Shown one piece after another: positions 40,414 to 54,700 of a stretch of DNA of 64,000 nucleotides. The DNA is taken from contig OX344763.1 in NCBI GenBank assembly GCA_947034895.1, positions 53,133,025 through 53,197,024 of the forward strand, written 5' to 3'. A program made the translations under genes and the position numbers. The stretch is from Rhytidiadelphus loreus (Eukaryota > Streptophyta > Bryopsida > Hypnales > Hylocomiaceae). The notes under the pieces were generated by a model that was not told where the DNA came from, ran no database searches, and worked only from the letters and a program-made list of their open reading frames with translations. Numbering within the stretch: position 1 is the stretch's first letter; each line of letters opens with the position of its first letter.

Positions 40414-42442
40414 CCAACGTCATTCAAGGTATCCACCAAATGAATATTTTTTTCGATATTTGGATTTAAGAAGAATTGCAACTTGCACCACATGTTTGCA
40501 CATTCTTTTTCACTTGAATTTCATGAGTTCCAATTTTCTAAGACATGAAAGTGCAACGCATGGTTCGTGCATCAATTTCTAATTCAACGTCCAACGTCAT
40601 TCAATGTAACTACCAAATGAATATTTCTTTGGATATTTGGATTTAAGAAGAATTGCAACTTGCACCACATGTTTGCACATTCTTTTTCACTTGAATTTTG
40701 ATGAGTTCCAGTTTTCTAAGACATGAAAATACAGCGCAAGGTTCGTGCATCAATTTCTAATTCAACGTCCAACGTCATTCAATGTAACCACCAAATGAAT
40801 ATTTCTTTGGATATTTGGATTTAAGAAGAATTGCAACTTGCACCACATGTTTGTACATTCTTTTTCACTTGAAATTCATGAGTTCCAATTTTCTATGACA
40901 TGAAAATACAGCGCGAGGTTCGTGCATCAATTTCTAATTTAACGTTCAAGGACATTCAATGTTACCACCAAATGAATAATTTTTTGGATATTTGGATTTC
41001 AGAAGAATTGCAACTTGCACCACATGTTTGCACATTCTTTTTCACTTGAATTTCATGAGTTTCAATTTTCTAAGACATGGAAATACAGCGCAAGGTTCGT
41101 GCATGAATTTCTAATTTAACGTTCAAGGTCATTCAATGTTACCACCAAATGAATAATTTTTTCGATATTTGGATTTAAGAAGAATTGCAACTTGCACCAC
41201 ATGTTTGCACATTCTTTTTCACTTGAATTTCATGAGATCCAATTTTCTAGCACATGAAAGTACAGCGCAAGGTTCGTGCATCAATTTCTAATTCCACGTC
41301 CATCGTCATTCAATGTAACCACCAAATGAATAATTTTTTCGATATTTGGATTTAAGAAGAATTGCAACTTGCACCACATGTTTGCACATTCTTTTCCACT
41401 TGAATTTCATGAGATCCAATTTTCTAGCACATGAAAGTACAGCGCAAGGTTCGTGCATCAATTTCTAATTCAACGTCCAACGTCATTCAATGTAACCACC
41501 AAATGAATATTTCTTTGGATATTTGGATTTAAGAAGAATTGCAACTTGCACCACATGTTTGTACATTCTTTTTCACTTGAATTTCATAAGTTCCAATTTT
41601 CTAAGACATGAAAATACAGCGCAAGGTTCGTGCATGAATTTCTAATTTAACGTTCAAGGTCATTCAATGTTACCACCAAATGAATGATTTTTTCGATATT
41701 TGGATTTAAGAAGAATTGCAACTTGCACCACATGTTTGCACATTCTTTTTCATTTGAATTTCATAAGTTCAATTTTCTATGACATGAAAATACAGCGCGA
41801 GGTTCGTACATCAATTTTTAATTTAACGTTCAAGGACATTCAATGTTACCACCAAATGAATAATTTTTTGGATATTTGGATTTAAGAAGAATTGCTACTT
41901 GCACCACATGTTTGCACATTCTTTTTCACTTGAATTTCATAAGTTCCGATTTTCTACGACATGAAAGTACAGCGCAAGGTTCGTGCATCAATTTCTAATT
42001 CAACGTCCAACGTCATTCAATGTAACCACCAAATGAATATTTCTTTGGATATTTGGATTTAAGAAGAATTGCAACTTGCACCACATGTTTACACATTCTT
42101 TTTCACTTGAATTTCATAAGTTCCAATTTTCTATGACATGAAAATACAGCGCAAGGTTCGTGCATCAATTTCTAATTTAACGTCCAAGGTCATTCAATGT
42201 GACCACCAAATGAATATTTCTTTCGATATTTGGATTTAAGAAGAATTGCAACTTGCACCACATGTTTGCACATTCTTTTTCACTTGAATTTCATGAGTTC
42301 CAATTTTCTAGCACATGAAAGTAGAGCGCAAGGTTCGTGCATCAATTTCTAATTCAACGTCCAACGTCATTCAAGGTATCCACCAAATGAATATTTCTTT
42401 GGATATTTGGATTTAAGAAGAATTGCAACTTGCACCACATGT
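40414..42442. repeat. 12-monomer HOR unit C1 (copy 2)
   Basis: Second copy of the 2,124-bp HOR unit with the same monomer order as 38,290-40,318. It diverges past 42,442 because the first copy continues into an extra 'tacgacatgaaag' monomer with 'caaggtatccacc' (about 40,318-40,450) that is absent here. Confidence 0.85.
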
Positions 42443-43150
42443 TTGCACATTCTTTTTCACTTGAATTTCATGAGTTCCAATTTTCTAAGACATGAAAGTG
42501 CAACGCATGGTTCGTGCATCAATTTCTAATTCAACGTCCAACGCCATTCAATGTAACTACCAAATGAATATTTCTTTGGATATTTGGATTTAAGAAGAAT
42601 TGCAACTTGCACCACATGTTTGCACATTCTTTTTCACTTGAATTTTGATGAGTTCCAGTTTTCTAAGACATGAAAATACAGCGCAAGGTTCGTGCATCAA
42701 TTTCTAATTCAACGTCCAACGTCATTCAATGTAACCACCAAATGAATATTTCTTTGGATATTTGGATTTAAGAAGAATTGCAACTTGCACCACATGTTTG
42801 CACATTCTTTTTCACTTGAATTTCATAAGTCCCGATTTTCTAAGACATGAAAATACAGCGCATGGTTTGTGCATCAATTTCTAATTCAACGTCCAACGTC
42901 ATTCAATGTAACCACCAAATGAATATTTCTTTGGATATTTGGATTTAAGAAGAATTGCAACTTGCACCACATGTTTGTACATTCTTTTTCACTTGAAATT
43001 CATGAGTTCCAATTTTCTATGACATGAAAATACAGCGCGAGGTTCGTGCATCAATTTCTAATTTAACGTTCAAGGTCATTCAATGTTACCACCAAATGAA
43101 TATTTCTTTGGATATTTGGATTTAAGAAGAATTGCAACTTGCAACACATG
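41696..43150. repeat. Duplicated block C2 (copy 1; copy 2 at ~48,954-50,408)
   Basis: About 1.45 kb repeated at offset 7,258 bp (41 monomers plus 1). Shared private markers are 'gttcgtacatcaattttta' and 'aagtcccgattttc' with 'catggtttgtgc' (42,829 and 50,087). Differences noticed: 'gccattc'/'gtcattc' near 42,543, 'aatgtaacc'/'aaggtatcc' near 42,728, and 'tttaag'/'tttcag' near 42,951. Confidence 0.8.
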
Positions 43151-44789
43151 TTTGCACATTCTTTTTCACTTGAATTTCATGAGTTCCAATTTTCTAGCAC
43201 ATGAAAGTAGAGGGCAAGGTTCGTGCATCAATTTCTAATTCAACGTCCAACGTCATTCAAGGTATCCACCAAATGAATATTTCTTTGGATATTTGGATTT
43301 AAGAAGAATTGCAACTTGCACCACATGTTTGCACATTCTTTTTCACTTGAATTTCATGAGTTCCAATTTTCTAAGACATGAAAGTGCAACGCATGGTTCG
43401 TGCATCAATTTCTAATTCAACGTCCAACGTCATTCAATGTAACTACCAAATGAATATTTCTTTGGATATTTGGATTTAAGAAGAATTGCAACTTGCACCA
43501 CATGTTTGCACATTCTTTTTCACTTGAATTTTGATGAGTTCCAGTTTTCTAAGACATGAAAATACAGCGCAAGGTTCGTGCATGAATTTCTAATTTAACG
43601 TTCAAGGTCATTCAATGTTACCACCAAATGAATATTTCTTTGGATATTTGGATTTAAGAAGAATTGCAACTTGCACCACATGTTTGTACATTCTTTTTCA
43701 CTTGAATTTCATAAGTTCGAATTTTCTAAAACATGAAAATACAGCGCAAGGTTCGTGCATGAATTTCTAATTTAACGTTCAAGGTCATTCAATGTTACCA
43801 CCAAATGAATGATTTTTTCGATATTTGGATTTAAGAAGAATTGCAACTTGCACCACATGTTTGCACATTCTTTTTCACTTGAATTTCATAAGTTCAATAT
43901 TCTATGACATGAAAATACAGCGAAAGGTTCGTGCATCAATTTCTAATTTAACGTTCAAGGACATTCAATGTTACCACCAAATGAATAATTTTTTCGATAT
44001 TTGGATTTAAGAAGAATTGCTACTTGCACCACATGATTGCACATTCTTTTTCACTTGAATTTCATAAGTTCCAATTTTCTACGACATGAAAGTACAGCGC
44101 AAGGTTCGTGCATCAATTTCTAATTCAACGTCCAACGTCATTCAATGTAACCACCAAATGAATATTTCTTTGGATATTTGGATTTAAGAAGAATTGCAAC
44201 TTGCACCACATGTTTACACATTCTTTTTCACTTGAATTTCATAAGTTCCAATTTTCTATGACATGAAAATACAGCGCAAGGTTCGTGCATCAATTTCTAA
44301 TTTAACGTCCAAGGTCATTCAATGTGACCACCAAATGAATATTTCTTTCGATATTTGGATTTAAGAAGAATTGCAACTTGCACCACATGTTTGCACATTC
44401 TTTTTCACTTGAATTTCATGAGTTCCAATTTTCTAGCACATGAAAGTAGAGCGCAAGGTTCGTGCATCAATTTCTAATTCAACGTCCAACGTCATTCAAG
44501 GTATCCACCAAATGAATATTTCTTTGGATATTTGGATTTAAGAAGAATTGCAACTTGCACCACATGTTTGCACATTCTTTTTCACTTGAATTTCATGAGT
44601 TCCAATTTTCTAAGACATGAAAGTGCAACGCATGGTTCGTGCATCAATTTCTAATTCAACGTCCAACGTCATTCAATGTAACTACCAAATGAATATTTCT
44701 TTGGATATTTGGATTTAAGAAGAATTGCAACTTGCACCACATGTTTGCACATTCTTTTTCACTTGAATTTTGATGAGTTCCAGTTTTCT

Positions 44790-45775
44790 AAGACATGAAA
44801 ATACAGCGCAAGGTTCGTGCATCAATTTCTAATTCAACGTCCAACGTCATTCAATGTAACCACCAAATGAATATTTCTTTGGATATTTGGATTTAAGAAG
44901 AATTGCAACTTGCACCACATGTTTGTACATTCTTTTTCACTTGAAATTCATGAGTTCCAATTTTCTATGACATGAAAATACAGCGCGAGGTTCGTGCATC
45001 AATTTCTAATTTAACGTTCAAGGACATTCAATGTTACCACCAAATGAATAATTTTTTGGATATTTGGATTTCAGAAGAATTGCAACTTGCTCCACATGTT
45101 TGCACATTCTTTTTCACTTGAATTTCATGAGTTTCAATTTTCTAAGACATGGAAATACAGCGCAAGGTTCGTGCATGAATTTCTAATTTAACGTTCAAGG
45201 TCATTCAATGTTACCACCAAATGAATAATTTTTTCGATATTTGGATTTAAGAAGAATTGCAACTTGCACCACATGTTTGCACATTCTTTTTCACTTGAAT
45301 TTCATGAGATCCAATTTTCTAGCACATGAAAGTACAGCGCAAGGTTCGTGCATCAATTTCTAATTTCACGTCCATCGTCATTCAATGTAACCACCAAATG
45401 AATATTTCTTTGGATATTTGGATTTAAGGAGAATTGCAACTTGCACCACATGTTTGCACATTCTTTTTCACTTGAATTTCATGAGTTCCAATTTTCTAGC
45501 ACATGAAAGTAGAGCGCAAGGTTCGTGCATCAATTTCTAAATTAACGTTCAAGGTCATTTAATGTCACCACCAAATGAATAATTTTTTCGATATTTGGAT
45601 TTAAGAAGAATTGCTACTTGCACCACATGTTTGCACATTCTTTGTCATTTGAATTTCATGAGTTCTAATTTTTTATAACATGAAAATACAGCGCAAGGTT
45701 CATGCATCAATTTCTTATTTAACGTTCAAGGTCATTCAATGTTACCACCAAATGAATAATTTTTTCGATATTTGG
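44790..45775. repeat. Duplicated block C4 (copy 1; copy 2 at ~47,799-48,784)
   Basis: About 1 kb repeated at 3,009 bp (17 x 177). Shared rare markers are 'aacttgctccacatg', 'atttaaggagaattgc', 'tctaaattaacg', 'gtcatttaatgtcacc', and a monomer with 'tttgtcatttgaatttc' and 'gttctaattttttataac' (45,641 and 48,650). The last monomer also occurs in the transition at 34,851. Confidence 0.8.
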
Positions 45776-47357
45776 ATTTCAGAAGAATTGCAACTTGCAC
45801 CACATGTTTGTACATTCTTTTTCACTTGAAATTCATGAGTTCCAATTTTCTATGACATGAAAATACAGCGCGAGGTTCGTGCATCAATTTCTAATTTAAC
45901 GTTCAAGGTCATTCAATGTTACCACCAAATGAATATTTCTTTGGATATTTGGATTTAAGAAGAATTGCAACTTGCACCACATGTTTGTACATTCTTTTTC
46001 ACTTGAATTTCATAAGTTCCTATTTTCTAAGACATGAAAATACAGCGCAAGGTTCGTGCATGAATTTCTAATTTAACGTTCAAGGTCATTCAATGTTACC
46101 ACCAAATGAATGATTTTTTCGATATTTGGATTTAAGAAGAATTGCAACTTGCACCACATGTTTGCACATTCTTTTTCACTTGAATTTCATAAGTTCAATA
46201 TTCTATGACATGAAAATACAGCGCAAGGTTCGTGCATCAATTTCTAATTTAACGTTCAAGGACATTCAATGTTACCACCAAATGAATAATTTTTTCGATA
46301 TTTGGATTTAAGAAGAATTGCTACTTGCACCACATGATTGCACATTCTTTTTCACTTGAATTTCATAAGTTCCAATTTTATACGACATGAAAGTACAGCG
46401 CAAGGTTCGTGCATCAATTTCTAATTCAACGTCCAACGTCATTCAATGTAACCACCAAATGAATATTTCTTTGGATATTTGGATTTAAGAAGAATTGCAA
46501 CTTGCACCACATGTTTGCACATTCTTTTTCACTTGAATTTCATAAGTTCCAATTTTCTATGACATGAAAATACAGCGCAAGGTTCGTGCATCAATTTCTA
46601 ATTTAACGTCCAAGGTCATTCAATGTGACCACCAAAGGAATATTTCTTTCGATATTTGGATTTAAGAAGAATTGCAACCTGCACCACATGTTTGTACATT
46701 CTTTTTCACTTGAATTTCATGAGTTCCAATTTTCTAGCACATGAAAGTAGAGCGCAAGGTTCGTGCATCAATTTCTAATTCAACGTCCAACGTCATTCAA
46801 GGTATCCACCAAATGAATATTTCTTTCGATATTTGGATTTAAGAAGAATTGCAACTTGCACCACATGTTTGCACATTCTTTTTCACTTGAATTTCATGAG
46901 TTCCAATTTTCTATGACATGAAAGTGCAACGCATGGTTCGTGCATCAATTTCTAATTCAACGTCCAACGTCATTCAATGTAACTACCAAATGAATATTTC
47001 TTTGGATATTTGGATTTAAGAAGAATTGCAACTTGCACCACATGTTTGCACATTCTTTTTCACTTGAATTTTGATGAGTTCCAGTTTTCTAAGACATGAA
47101 AATACAGCGCAAGGTTCGTGCATCAATTTCTAATTCAACGTCCAACGTCATTCAATGTAACCACCAAATGAATATTTCTTTGGATATTTGGATTTAAGAA
47201 GAATTGCAACTTGCACCACATGTTTGTACATTCTTTTTCACTTGAAATTCATGAGTTCCAATTTTCTATGACATGAAAATACAGCGCGAGGTTCGTGCAT
47301 CAATTTCTAATTTAACGTTCAAGGACATTCAATGTTACCACCAAATGAATAATTTTT
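45768..47357. repeat. Duplicated block C5 (copy 1; copy 2 at ~50,193-51,782)
   Basis: About 1.59 kb repeated at 4,425 bp (25 x 177). Private shared markers are 'aagttcctattttc' (46,014 and 50,439), 'ccaattttatacgac' (46,370 and 50,795) and 'gcaacctgcacc'. One difference is 'ccaaaggaat' near 46,633 versus 'ccaaatgaat'. Confidence 0.85.
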
Positions 47358-48953
47358 TGGATATTTGGATTTCAGAAGAATTGCAACTTGCTCCACATGT
47401 TTGCACATTCTTTTTCACTTGAATTTCATAAGTTCCAATTTTCTATGACATGAAAATACAGCGCAAGGTTCGTGCATCAATTTCTAATTTAACGTCCAAG
47501 GTCATTCAATGTGACCACCAAATGAATATTTCTTTCGATATTTGGATTTAAGAAGAATTGCAACTTGCACCACATGTTTGCACATTCTTTTTCACTTGAA
47601 TTTCATGAGTTCCAATTTTCTAGCACATGAAAGTAGAGCGCAAGGTTCGTGCATCAATTTCTAATTCAACGTCCAACGTCATTCAAGGTATCCACCAAAT
47701 GAATATTTCTTTGGATATTTGGATTTAAGAAGAATTGCAACTTGCACCACATGTTTGCACATTCTTTTTCACTTGAATTTCATGAGTTCCAGTTTTCTAA
47801 GACATGAAAATACAGCGCAAGGTTCGTGCATCAATTTCTAATTCAACGTCCAACGTCATTCAATGTAACCACCAAATGAATATTTCTTTGGATATTTGGA
47901 TTTAAGAAGAATTGCAACTTGCACCACATGTTTGTACATTCTTTTTCACTTGAAATTCATGAGTTCCAATTTTCTATGACATGAAAATACAGCGCGAGGT
48001 TCGTGCATCAATTTCTAATTTAACGTTCAAGGACATTCAATGTTACCACCAAATGAATAATTTTTTGGATATTTGGATTTCAGAAGAATTGCAACTTGCT
48101 CCACATGTTTGCACATTCTTTTTCACTTGAATTTCATGAGTTTCAATTTTCTAAGACATGGAAATACAGCGCAAGGTTCGTGCATGAATTTCTAATTTAA
48201 CGTTCAAGGTCATTCAATGTTACCACCAAATGAATAATTTTTTCGATATTTGGATTTAAGAAGAATTGCAACTTGCACCACATGTTTGCACATTCTTTTT
48301 CACTTGAATTTCATGAGATCCAATTTTCTAGCACATGAAAGTACAGCGCAAGGTTCGTGCATCAATTTCTAATTCCACGTCCATCGTCATTCAATGTAAC
48401 CACCAAATGAATATTTCTTTGGATATTTGGATTTAAGGAGAATTGCAACTTGCACCACATGTTTGCACATTCTTTTTCACTTGAATTTCATGAGTTCCAA
48501 TTTTCTAGCACATGAAAGTAGAGCGCAAGGTTCGTGCATCAATTTCTAAATTAACGTTCAAGGTCATTTAATGTCACCACCAAATGAATAATTTTTTCGA
48601 TATTTGGATTTAAGAAGAATTGCTACTTGCACCACATGTTTGCACATTCTTTGTCATTTGAATTTCATGAGTTCTAATTTTTTATAACATGAAAATACAG
48701 CGCAAGGTTCATGCATCAATTTCTTATTTAACGTTCAAGGTCATTCAATGTTACCACCAAATGAATAATTTTTTCGATATTTGGATTTAAGAAGAATTGC
48801 AACTTGCACCACATGTTTGCACATTCTTTTCCACTTGAATTTCATGAGATCCAATTTTCTAGCACATGAAAGTACAGCGCAAGGTTCGTGCATCAATTTC
48901 TAATTCAACGTCCAACGTCATTCAATGTGACCACCAAATGAATATTTCTTTCG

Positions 48954-50408
48954 ATATTTGGATTTAAGAAGAATTGCAACTTGCACCACATGTTTGCACA
49001 TTCTTTTTCATTTGAATTTCATAAGTTCAATTTTCTATGACATGAAAATACAGCGCGAGGTTCGTACATCAATTTTTAATTTAACGTTCAAGGACATTCA
49101 ATGTTACCACCAAATGAATAATTTTTTGGATATTTGGATTTAAGAAGAATTGCTACTTGCACCACATGTTTGCACATTCTTTTTCACTTGAATTTCATAA
49201 GTTCCAATTTTCTACGACATGAAAGTACAGCGCAAGGTTCGTGCATCAATTTCTAATTCAACGTCCAACGTCATTCAATGTAACCACCAAATGAATATTT
49301 CTTTGGATATTTGGATTTAAGAAGAATTGCAACTTGCACCACATGTTTACACATTCTTTTTCACTTGAATTTCATAAGTTCCAATTTTCTATGACATGAA
49401 AATACAGCGCAAGGTTCGTGCATCAATTTCTAATTTAACGTCCAAGGTCATTCAATGTGACCACCAAATGAATATTTCTTTCGATATTTGGATTTAAGAA
49501 GAATTGCAACTTGCACCACATGTTTGCACATTCTTTTTCACTTGAATTTCATGAGTTCCAATTTTCTAGCACATGAAAGTAGAGCGCAAGGTTCGTGCAT
49601 CAATTTCTAATTCAACGTCCAACGTCATTCAAGGTATCCACCAAATGAATATTTCTTTGGATATTTGGATTTAAGAAGAATTGCAACTTGCACCACATGT
49701 TTGCACATTCTTTTTCACTTGAATTTCATGAGTTCCAATTTTCTAAGACATGAAAGTGCAACGCATGGTTCGTGCATCAATTTCAAATTCAACGTCCAAC
49801 GTCATTCAATGTAACTACCAAATGAATATTTCTTTGGATATTTGGATTTAAGAAGAATTGCAACTTGCACCACATGTTTGCACATTCTTTTTCACTTGAA
49901 TTTTGATGAGTTCCAGTTTTCTAAGACATGAAAATACAGCGCAAGGTTCGTGCATCAATTTCTAATTCAACGTCCAACGTCATTCAAGGTATCCACCAAA
50001 TGAATATTTCTTTGGATATTTGGATTTAAGAAGAATTGCAACTTGCACCACATGTTTGCACATTCTTTTTCACTTGAATTTCATAAGTCCCGATTTTCTA
50101 AGACATGAAAATACAGCGCATGGTTTGTGCATCAATTTCTAATTCAACGTCCAACGTCATTCAATGTAACCACCAAATGAATATTTCTTTGGATATTTGG
50201 ATTTCAGAAGAATTGCAACTTGCACCACATGTTTGTACATTCTTTTTCACTTGAAATTCATGAGTTCCAATTTTCTATGACATGAAAATACAGCGCGAGG
50301 TTCGTGCATCAATTTCTAATTTAACGTTCAAGGTCATTCAATGTTACCACCAAATGAATATTTCTTTGGATATTTGGATTTAAGAAGAATTGCAACTTGC
50401 ACCACATG
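48954..50408. repeat. Duplicated block C2 (copy 2)
   Basis: Second copy of 41,696-43,150, offset 7,258 bp. Near 49,986 it has 'caaggtatccacc' where the other copy has 'caatgtaaccacc', a change that looks like conversion from a neighbouring monomer type rather than a point mutation. Confidence 0.8.
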
Positions 50409-51782
50409 TTTGTACATTCTTTTTCACTTGAATTTCATAAGTTCCTATTTTCTAAGACATGAAAATACAGCGCAAGGTTCGTGCATGAATTTCTAATTTA
50501 ACGTTCAAGGTCATTCAATGTTACCACCAAATGAATGATTTTTTCGATATTTGGATTTAAGAAGAATTGCAACTTGCACCACATGTTTGCACATTCTTTT
50601 TCACTTGAATTTCATAAGTTCAATATTCTATGACATGAAAATACAGCGCAAGGTTCGTGCATCAATTTCTAATTTAACGTTCAAGGACATTCAATGTTAC
50701 CACCAAATGAATAATTTTTTCGATATTTGGATTTAAGAAGAATTGCTACTTGCACCACATGATTGCACATTCTTTTTCACTTGAATTTCATAAGTTCCAA
50801 TTTTATACGACATGAAAGTACAGCGCAAGGTTCGTGCATCAATTTCTAATTCAACGTCCAACGTCATTCAATGTAACCACCAAATGAATATTTCTTTGGA
50901 TATTTGGATTTAAGAAGAATTGCAACTTGCACCACATGTTTGCACATTCTTTTTCACTTGAATTTCATAAGTTCCAATTTTCTATGACATGAAAATACAG
51001 CGCAAGGTTCGTGCATCAATTTCTAATTTAACGTCCAAGGTCATTCAATGTGACCACCAAATGAATATTTCTTTCGATATTTGGATTTAAGAAGAATTGC
51101 AACCTGCACCACATGTTTGTACATTCTTTTTCACTTGAATTTCATGAGTTCCAATTTTCTAGCACATGAAAGTAGAGCGCAAGGTTCGTGCATCAATTTC
51201 TAATTCAACGTCCAACGTCATTCAAGGTATCCACCAAATGAATATTTCTTTCGATATTTGGATTTAAGAAGAATTGCAACTTGCACCACATGTTTGCACA
51301 TTCTTTTTCACTTGAATTTCATGAGTTCCAATTTTCTATGACATGAAAGTGCAACGCATGGTTCGTGCATCAATTTCTAATTCAACGTCCAACGTCATTC
51401 AATGTAACTACCAAATGAATATTTCTTTGGATATTTGGATTTAAGAAGAATTGCAACTTGCACCACATGTTTGCACATTCTTTTTCACTTGAATTTTGAT
51501 GAGTTCCAGTTTTCTAAGACATGAAAATACAGCGCAAGGTTCGTGCATCAATTTCTAATTCAACGTCCAACGTCATTCAATGTAACCACCAAATGAATAT
51601 TTCTTTGGATATTTGGATTTAAGAAGAATTGCAACTTGCACCACATGTTTGTACATTCTTTTTCACTTGAAATTCATGAGTTCCAATTTTCTATGACATG
51701 AAAATACAGCGCGAGGTTCGTGCATCAATTTCTAATTTAACGTTCAAGGACATTCAATGTTACCACCAAATGAATAATTTTT
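50193..51782. repeat. Duplicated block C5 (copy 2)
   Basis: Second copy of 45,768-47,357. Its right end (about 51,782) is also the end of the 'gtgcaacgc' monomers and the start of the regular dimer array of zone D. Confidence 0.85.
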
Positions 51783-54700
51783 TCGATATTTGGATTTAAG
51801 AAGAATTGCAACTTGCACCACATGTTTGCACATTCTTTTTCACTTGAATTTCATGAGTTCCAATTTTCTAGGACATGAAAGTACAACGCATGGTTCGTGC
51901 ATCAATTTCTAATTCAACGTCCAACGTCATTCAATGTAACCACCAAATGAATATTTCTTTGGATATTTGGATTTAAGAAGAATTGCAACTTGCACCACAT
52001 GTTTGCACATTCTTTTTCACTTGAATTTTGATGAGTTCCAGTTTTCTAAGACATGAAAATACAGCGCAAGGTTCCTGCATCAATTTCTAATTTAACGTTC
52101 AAGGTCATTCAATGTTACCACCAAATGAATAATTTTTTCGATATTTGGATTTAAGAAGAATTGCAACTTGCACCACATGTTTGCACATTCTTTTTCACTT
52201 GAATTTCATGAGTTCCAATTTTCTAAGACATGAAAGTACAACGCATGGTTCGTGCATCAATTTCTAATTCAACGTCCAACGTCATTCAATGTAACCACCA
52301 AATGAATATTTCTTTGGATATTTGGATTTAAGAAGAATTGCAACTTGCACCACATGTTTGCACATTCTTTTTCACTTGAATTTTGATGAGTTCCAGTTTT
52401 CTAAGACATGAAAATACAGCGCAAGGTTCGTGCATCAATTTCTAATTTAACGTTCAAGGTCATTCAATGTTACCACCAAATGAATAATTTTTTCGATATT
52501 TGGATTTAAGAAGAATTGCAACTTGCACCACATGTTTGCACATTCTTTTTCACTTGAATTTCATGAGTTCCAATTTTCTAAGACATGAAAGTACAACGCA
52601 TGGTTCGTGCATCAATTTCTAATTCCACGTCCAACGTCATTGAATGTAACCACCAAATGAATATTTCTTTGGATATTTGGATTTAAGAAGAATTGCAACT
52701 TGCACCACATGTTTGCACATTCTTTTTCACTTGAATTTTGATGAGTTCCAGTTTTCTAAGACATGAAAATACAGCGCAAGGTTCGTGCATCAATTTCTAA
52801 TTTAAAGTTCAAGGTCATTCAATGTTACCACCAAATGAATAATTTTTTCGATATTTGGATTTAAGAAGAATTGCAACTTGCACCACATGTTTGCACATTC
52901 TTTTTCACTTGAATTTCATGAGTTCCAATTTTCTAAGACATGAAAGTACAACGCATGGTTCGTGCATCAATTTCTAATTCAATGTCCAACGTCATTGAAT
53001 GTAACCACCAAATGAATATTTCTTTGGATATTTGGATTTAAGAAGAATTGCAACTTGCACCACATGTTTGCACATTCTTTTTCACTTGAATTTTGATGAG
53101 TTCCAGTTTTCTAAGACATGAAAATACAGCGCAAGGTTCGTGCATCAATTTCTAATTTAACGTTCAAGGTCATTCAATGTTACCACCAAATGAATAATTT
53201 TTTCGATATTTGGATTTAAGAAGAATTGCAACTTGCACCACATGTTTGCACATTCTTTTTCACTTGAATTTCATGAGTTCCAATTTTCTAAGACATGAAA
53301 GTACAACGCATGGTTCGTGCATCAATTTCTAATTCAACGTCCAACGTCATTGAATGTAACCACCAAATGAATATTTCTTTGGATATTTGGATTTAAGAAG
53401 AATTGCAACTTGCACCACATGTTTGCACATTCTTTTTCACTTGAATTTTGATGAGTTCCAGTTTTCTAAGACATGAAAATACAGCGCAAGGTTCGTGCAT
53501 CAATTTCTAATTTAAAGTTCAAGGTCATTCAATGTTACCACCAAATGAATAATTTTTTCGATATTTGGATTTAAGAAGAATTGCAACTTGCACCACATGT
53601 TTGCACATTCTTTTTCACTTGAATTTCATAAGTTCAATTTTCTAAGACATGAAAGTACAGCGCAAGGTTCGTGCATCAATTTCTAATTCAACGTCCAAAG
53701 TCATTCAATGTAACCACCAAATGAATATTTCTTTGGATATTTGGATTTAAGAAGAATTGCAACTTGCACCACATGTTTGCACATTCCTTTTCACTTGAAT
53801 TTTGATGAGTTCCAGTTTTCTAATACATGAAAATACAGCGCAAGGTTCGTGCATCAATTTCTAATTTAAAGTTCAAGGTCATTCAATGTTACCACCAAAT
53901 GAATAATTTTTTCGATATTTGGATTTAAGAAGAATTGCAACTTGCACCACATGTTTGCACATTCTTTTTCACTTGAATTTCATAAGTTCAATTTTCTAAG
54001 ACATGAAAGTACAGCGCAAGGTTCGTGCATCAATTTCTAATTCAACGTCCAAAGTCATTCAATGTAACTACCAAAAGAATATTTCTTTGGATATTTGGAT
54101 TTAAGAAGAATTGCAACTTGCACCACATGTTTGTACATTCTTTTTCACTTGAAATTCATGAGTTCCAATTTTCTATGACATGAAAATACAGCGCGAGGTT
54201 CGTGCATCAATTTCTAATTTAACGTTCAAGGACATTCAATGTTACCACCAAATGAATAATTTTTTCGATATTTGGATTTAAGAAGAATTGCAACTTGCAC
54301 CACATGTTTGCACATTCTTTTTCACTTGAATTTCATGAGTTCCAATTTTCTAAGACATGAAAGTACAACGCATGGTTCGTGCATCAATTTCTAATTCAAC
54401 GTCCAACGTCATTGAATGTAACCACCAAATGAATATTTCTTTGGATATTTGGATTTAAGAAGAATTGCAACTTGCACCACATGTTTGCACATTCTTTTTC
54501 ACTTGAATTTTGATGAGTTCCAGTTTTCTAAGACATGAAAATACAGCGCAAGGTTCGTGCATCAATTTCTAATTTAACGTTCAAGGTCATTCAATGTTAC
54601 CACCAAATGAATAATTTTTTCGATATTTGGATTTAAGAAGAATTGCAACTTGCACCACATGTTTGCACATTCTTTTTCACTTGAATTTCATGAGTTCCAA

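Larger units (their letters stand above)
35400..51780. repeat. Zone C: mosaic higher-order repeat region
   Basis: About 93 monomers, mostly with 'gatatttgg', 'cacttgaatttc' and the alternative 'attcaacgtccaacgtc'. A diagnostic monomer with 'aaagtgcaacgcatgg' and 'aatgtaactacc' occurs near 37,188, 38,427, 40,551, 42,498, 43,384, 44,623, 46,924, 49,757 and 51,349 and nowhere else. Gaps are 7, 12, 11, 5, 7, 13, 16 and 9 monomers. It is normally preceded by an 'agcacatgaaagtagagc' + 'caaggtatccacc' monomer and followed by a 178-bp 'gaattttgatgag' monomer. Order is conserved but unit length varies, as in an HOR broken up by in-register unequal exchange. Confidence 0.85.

Noticed and set aside
31259..50736. 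Series of 61-72-codon forward ORFs giving near-identical peptides that end in 'WI'
   Set aside because: Frame-shift products of the 176-bp 'gttcaat' monomers, mostly starting at ttg and ending at the 'atttaag' stop common to the repeat. Similarity between them reflects satellite homogeneity, not a gene family.
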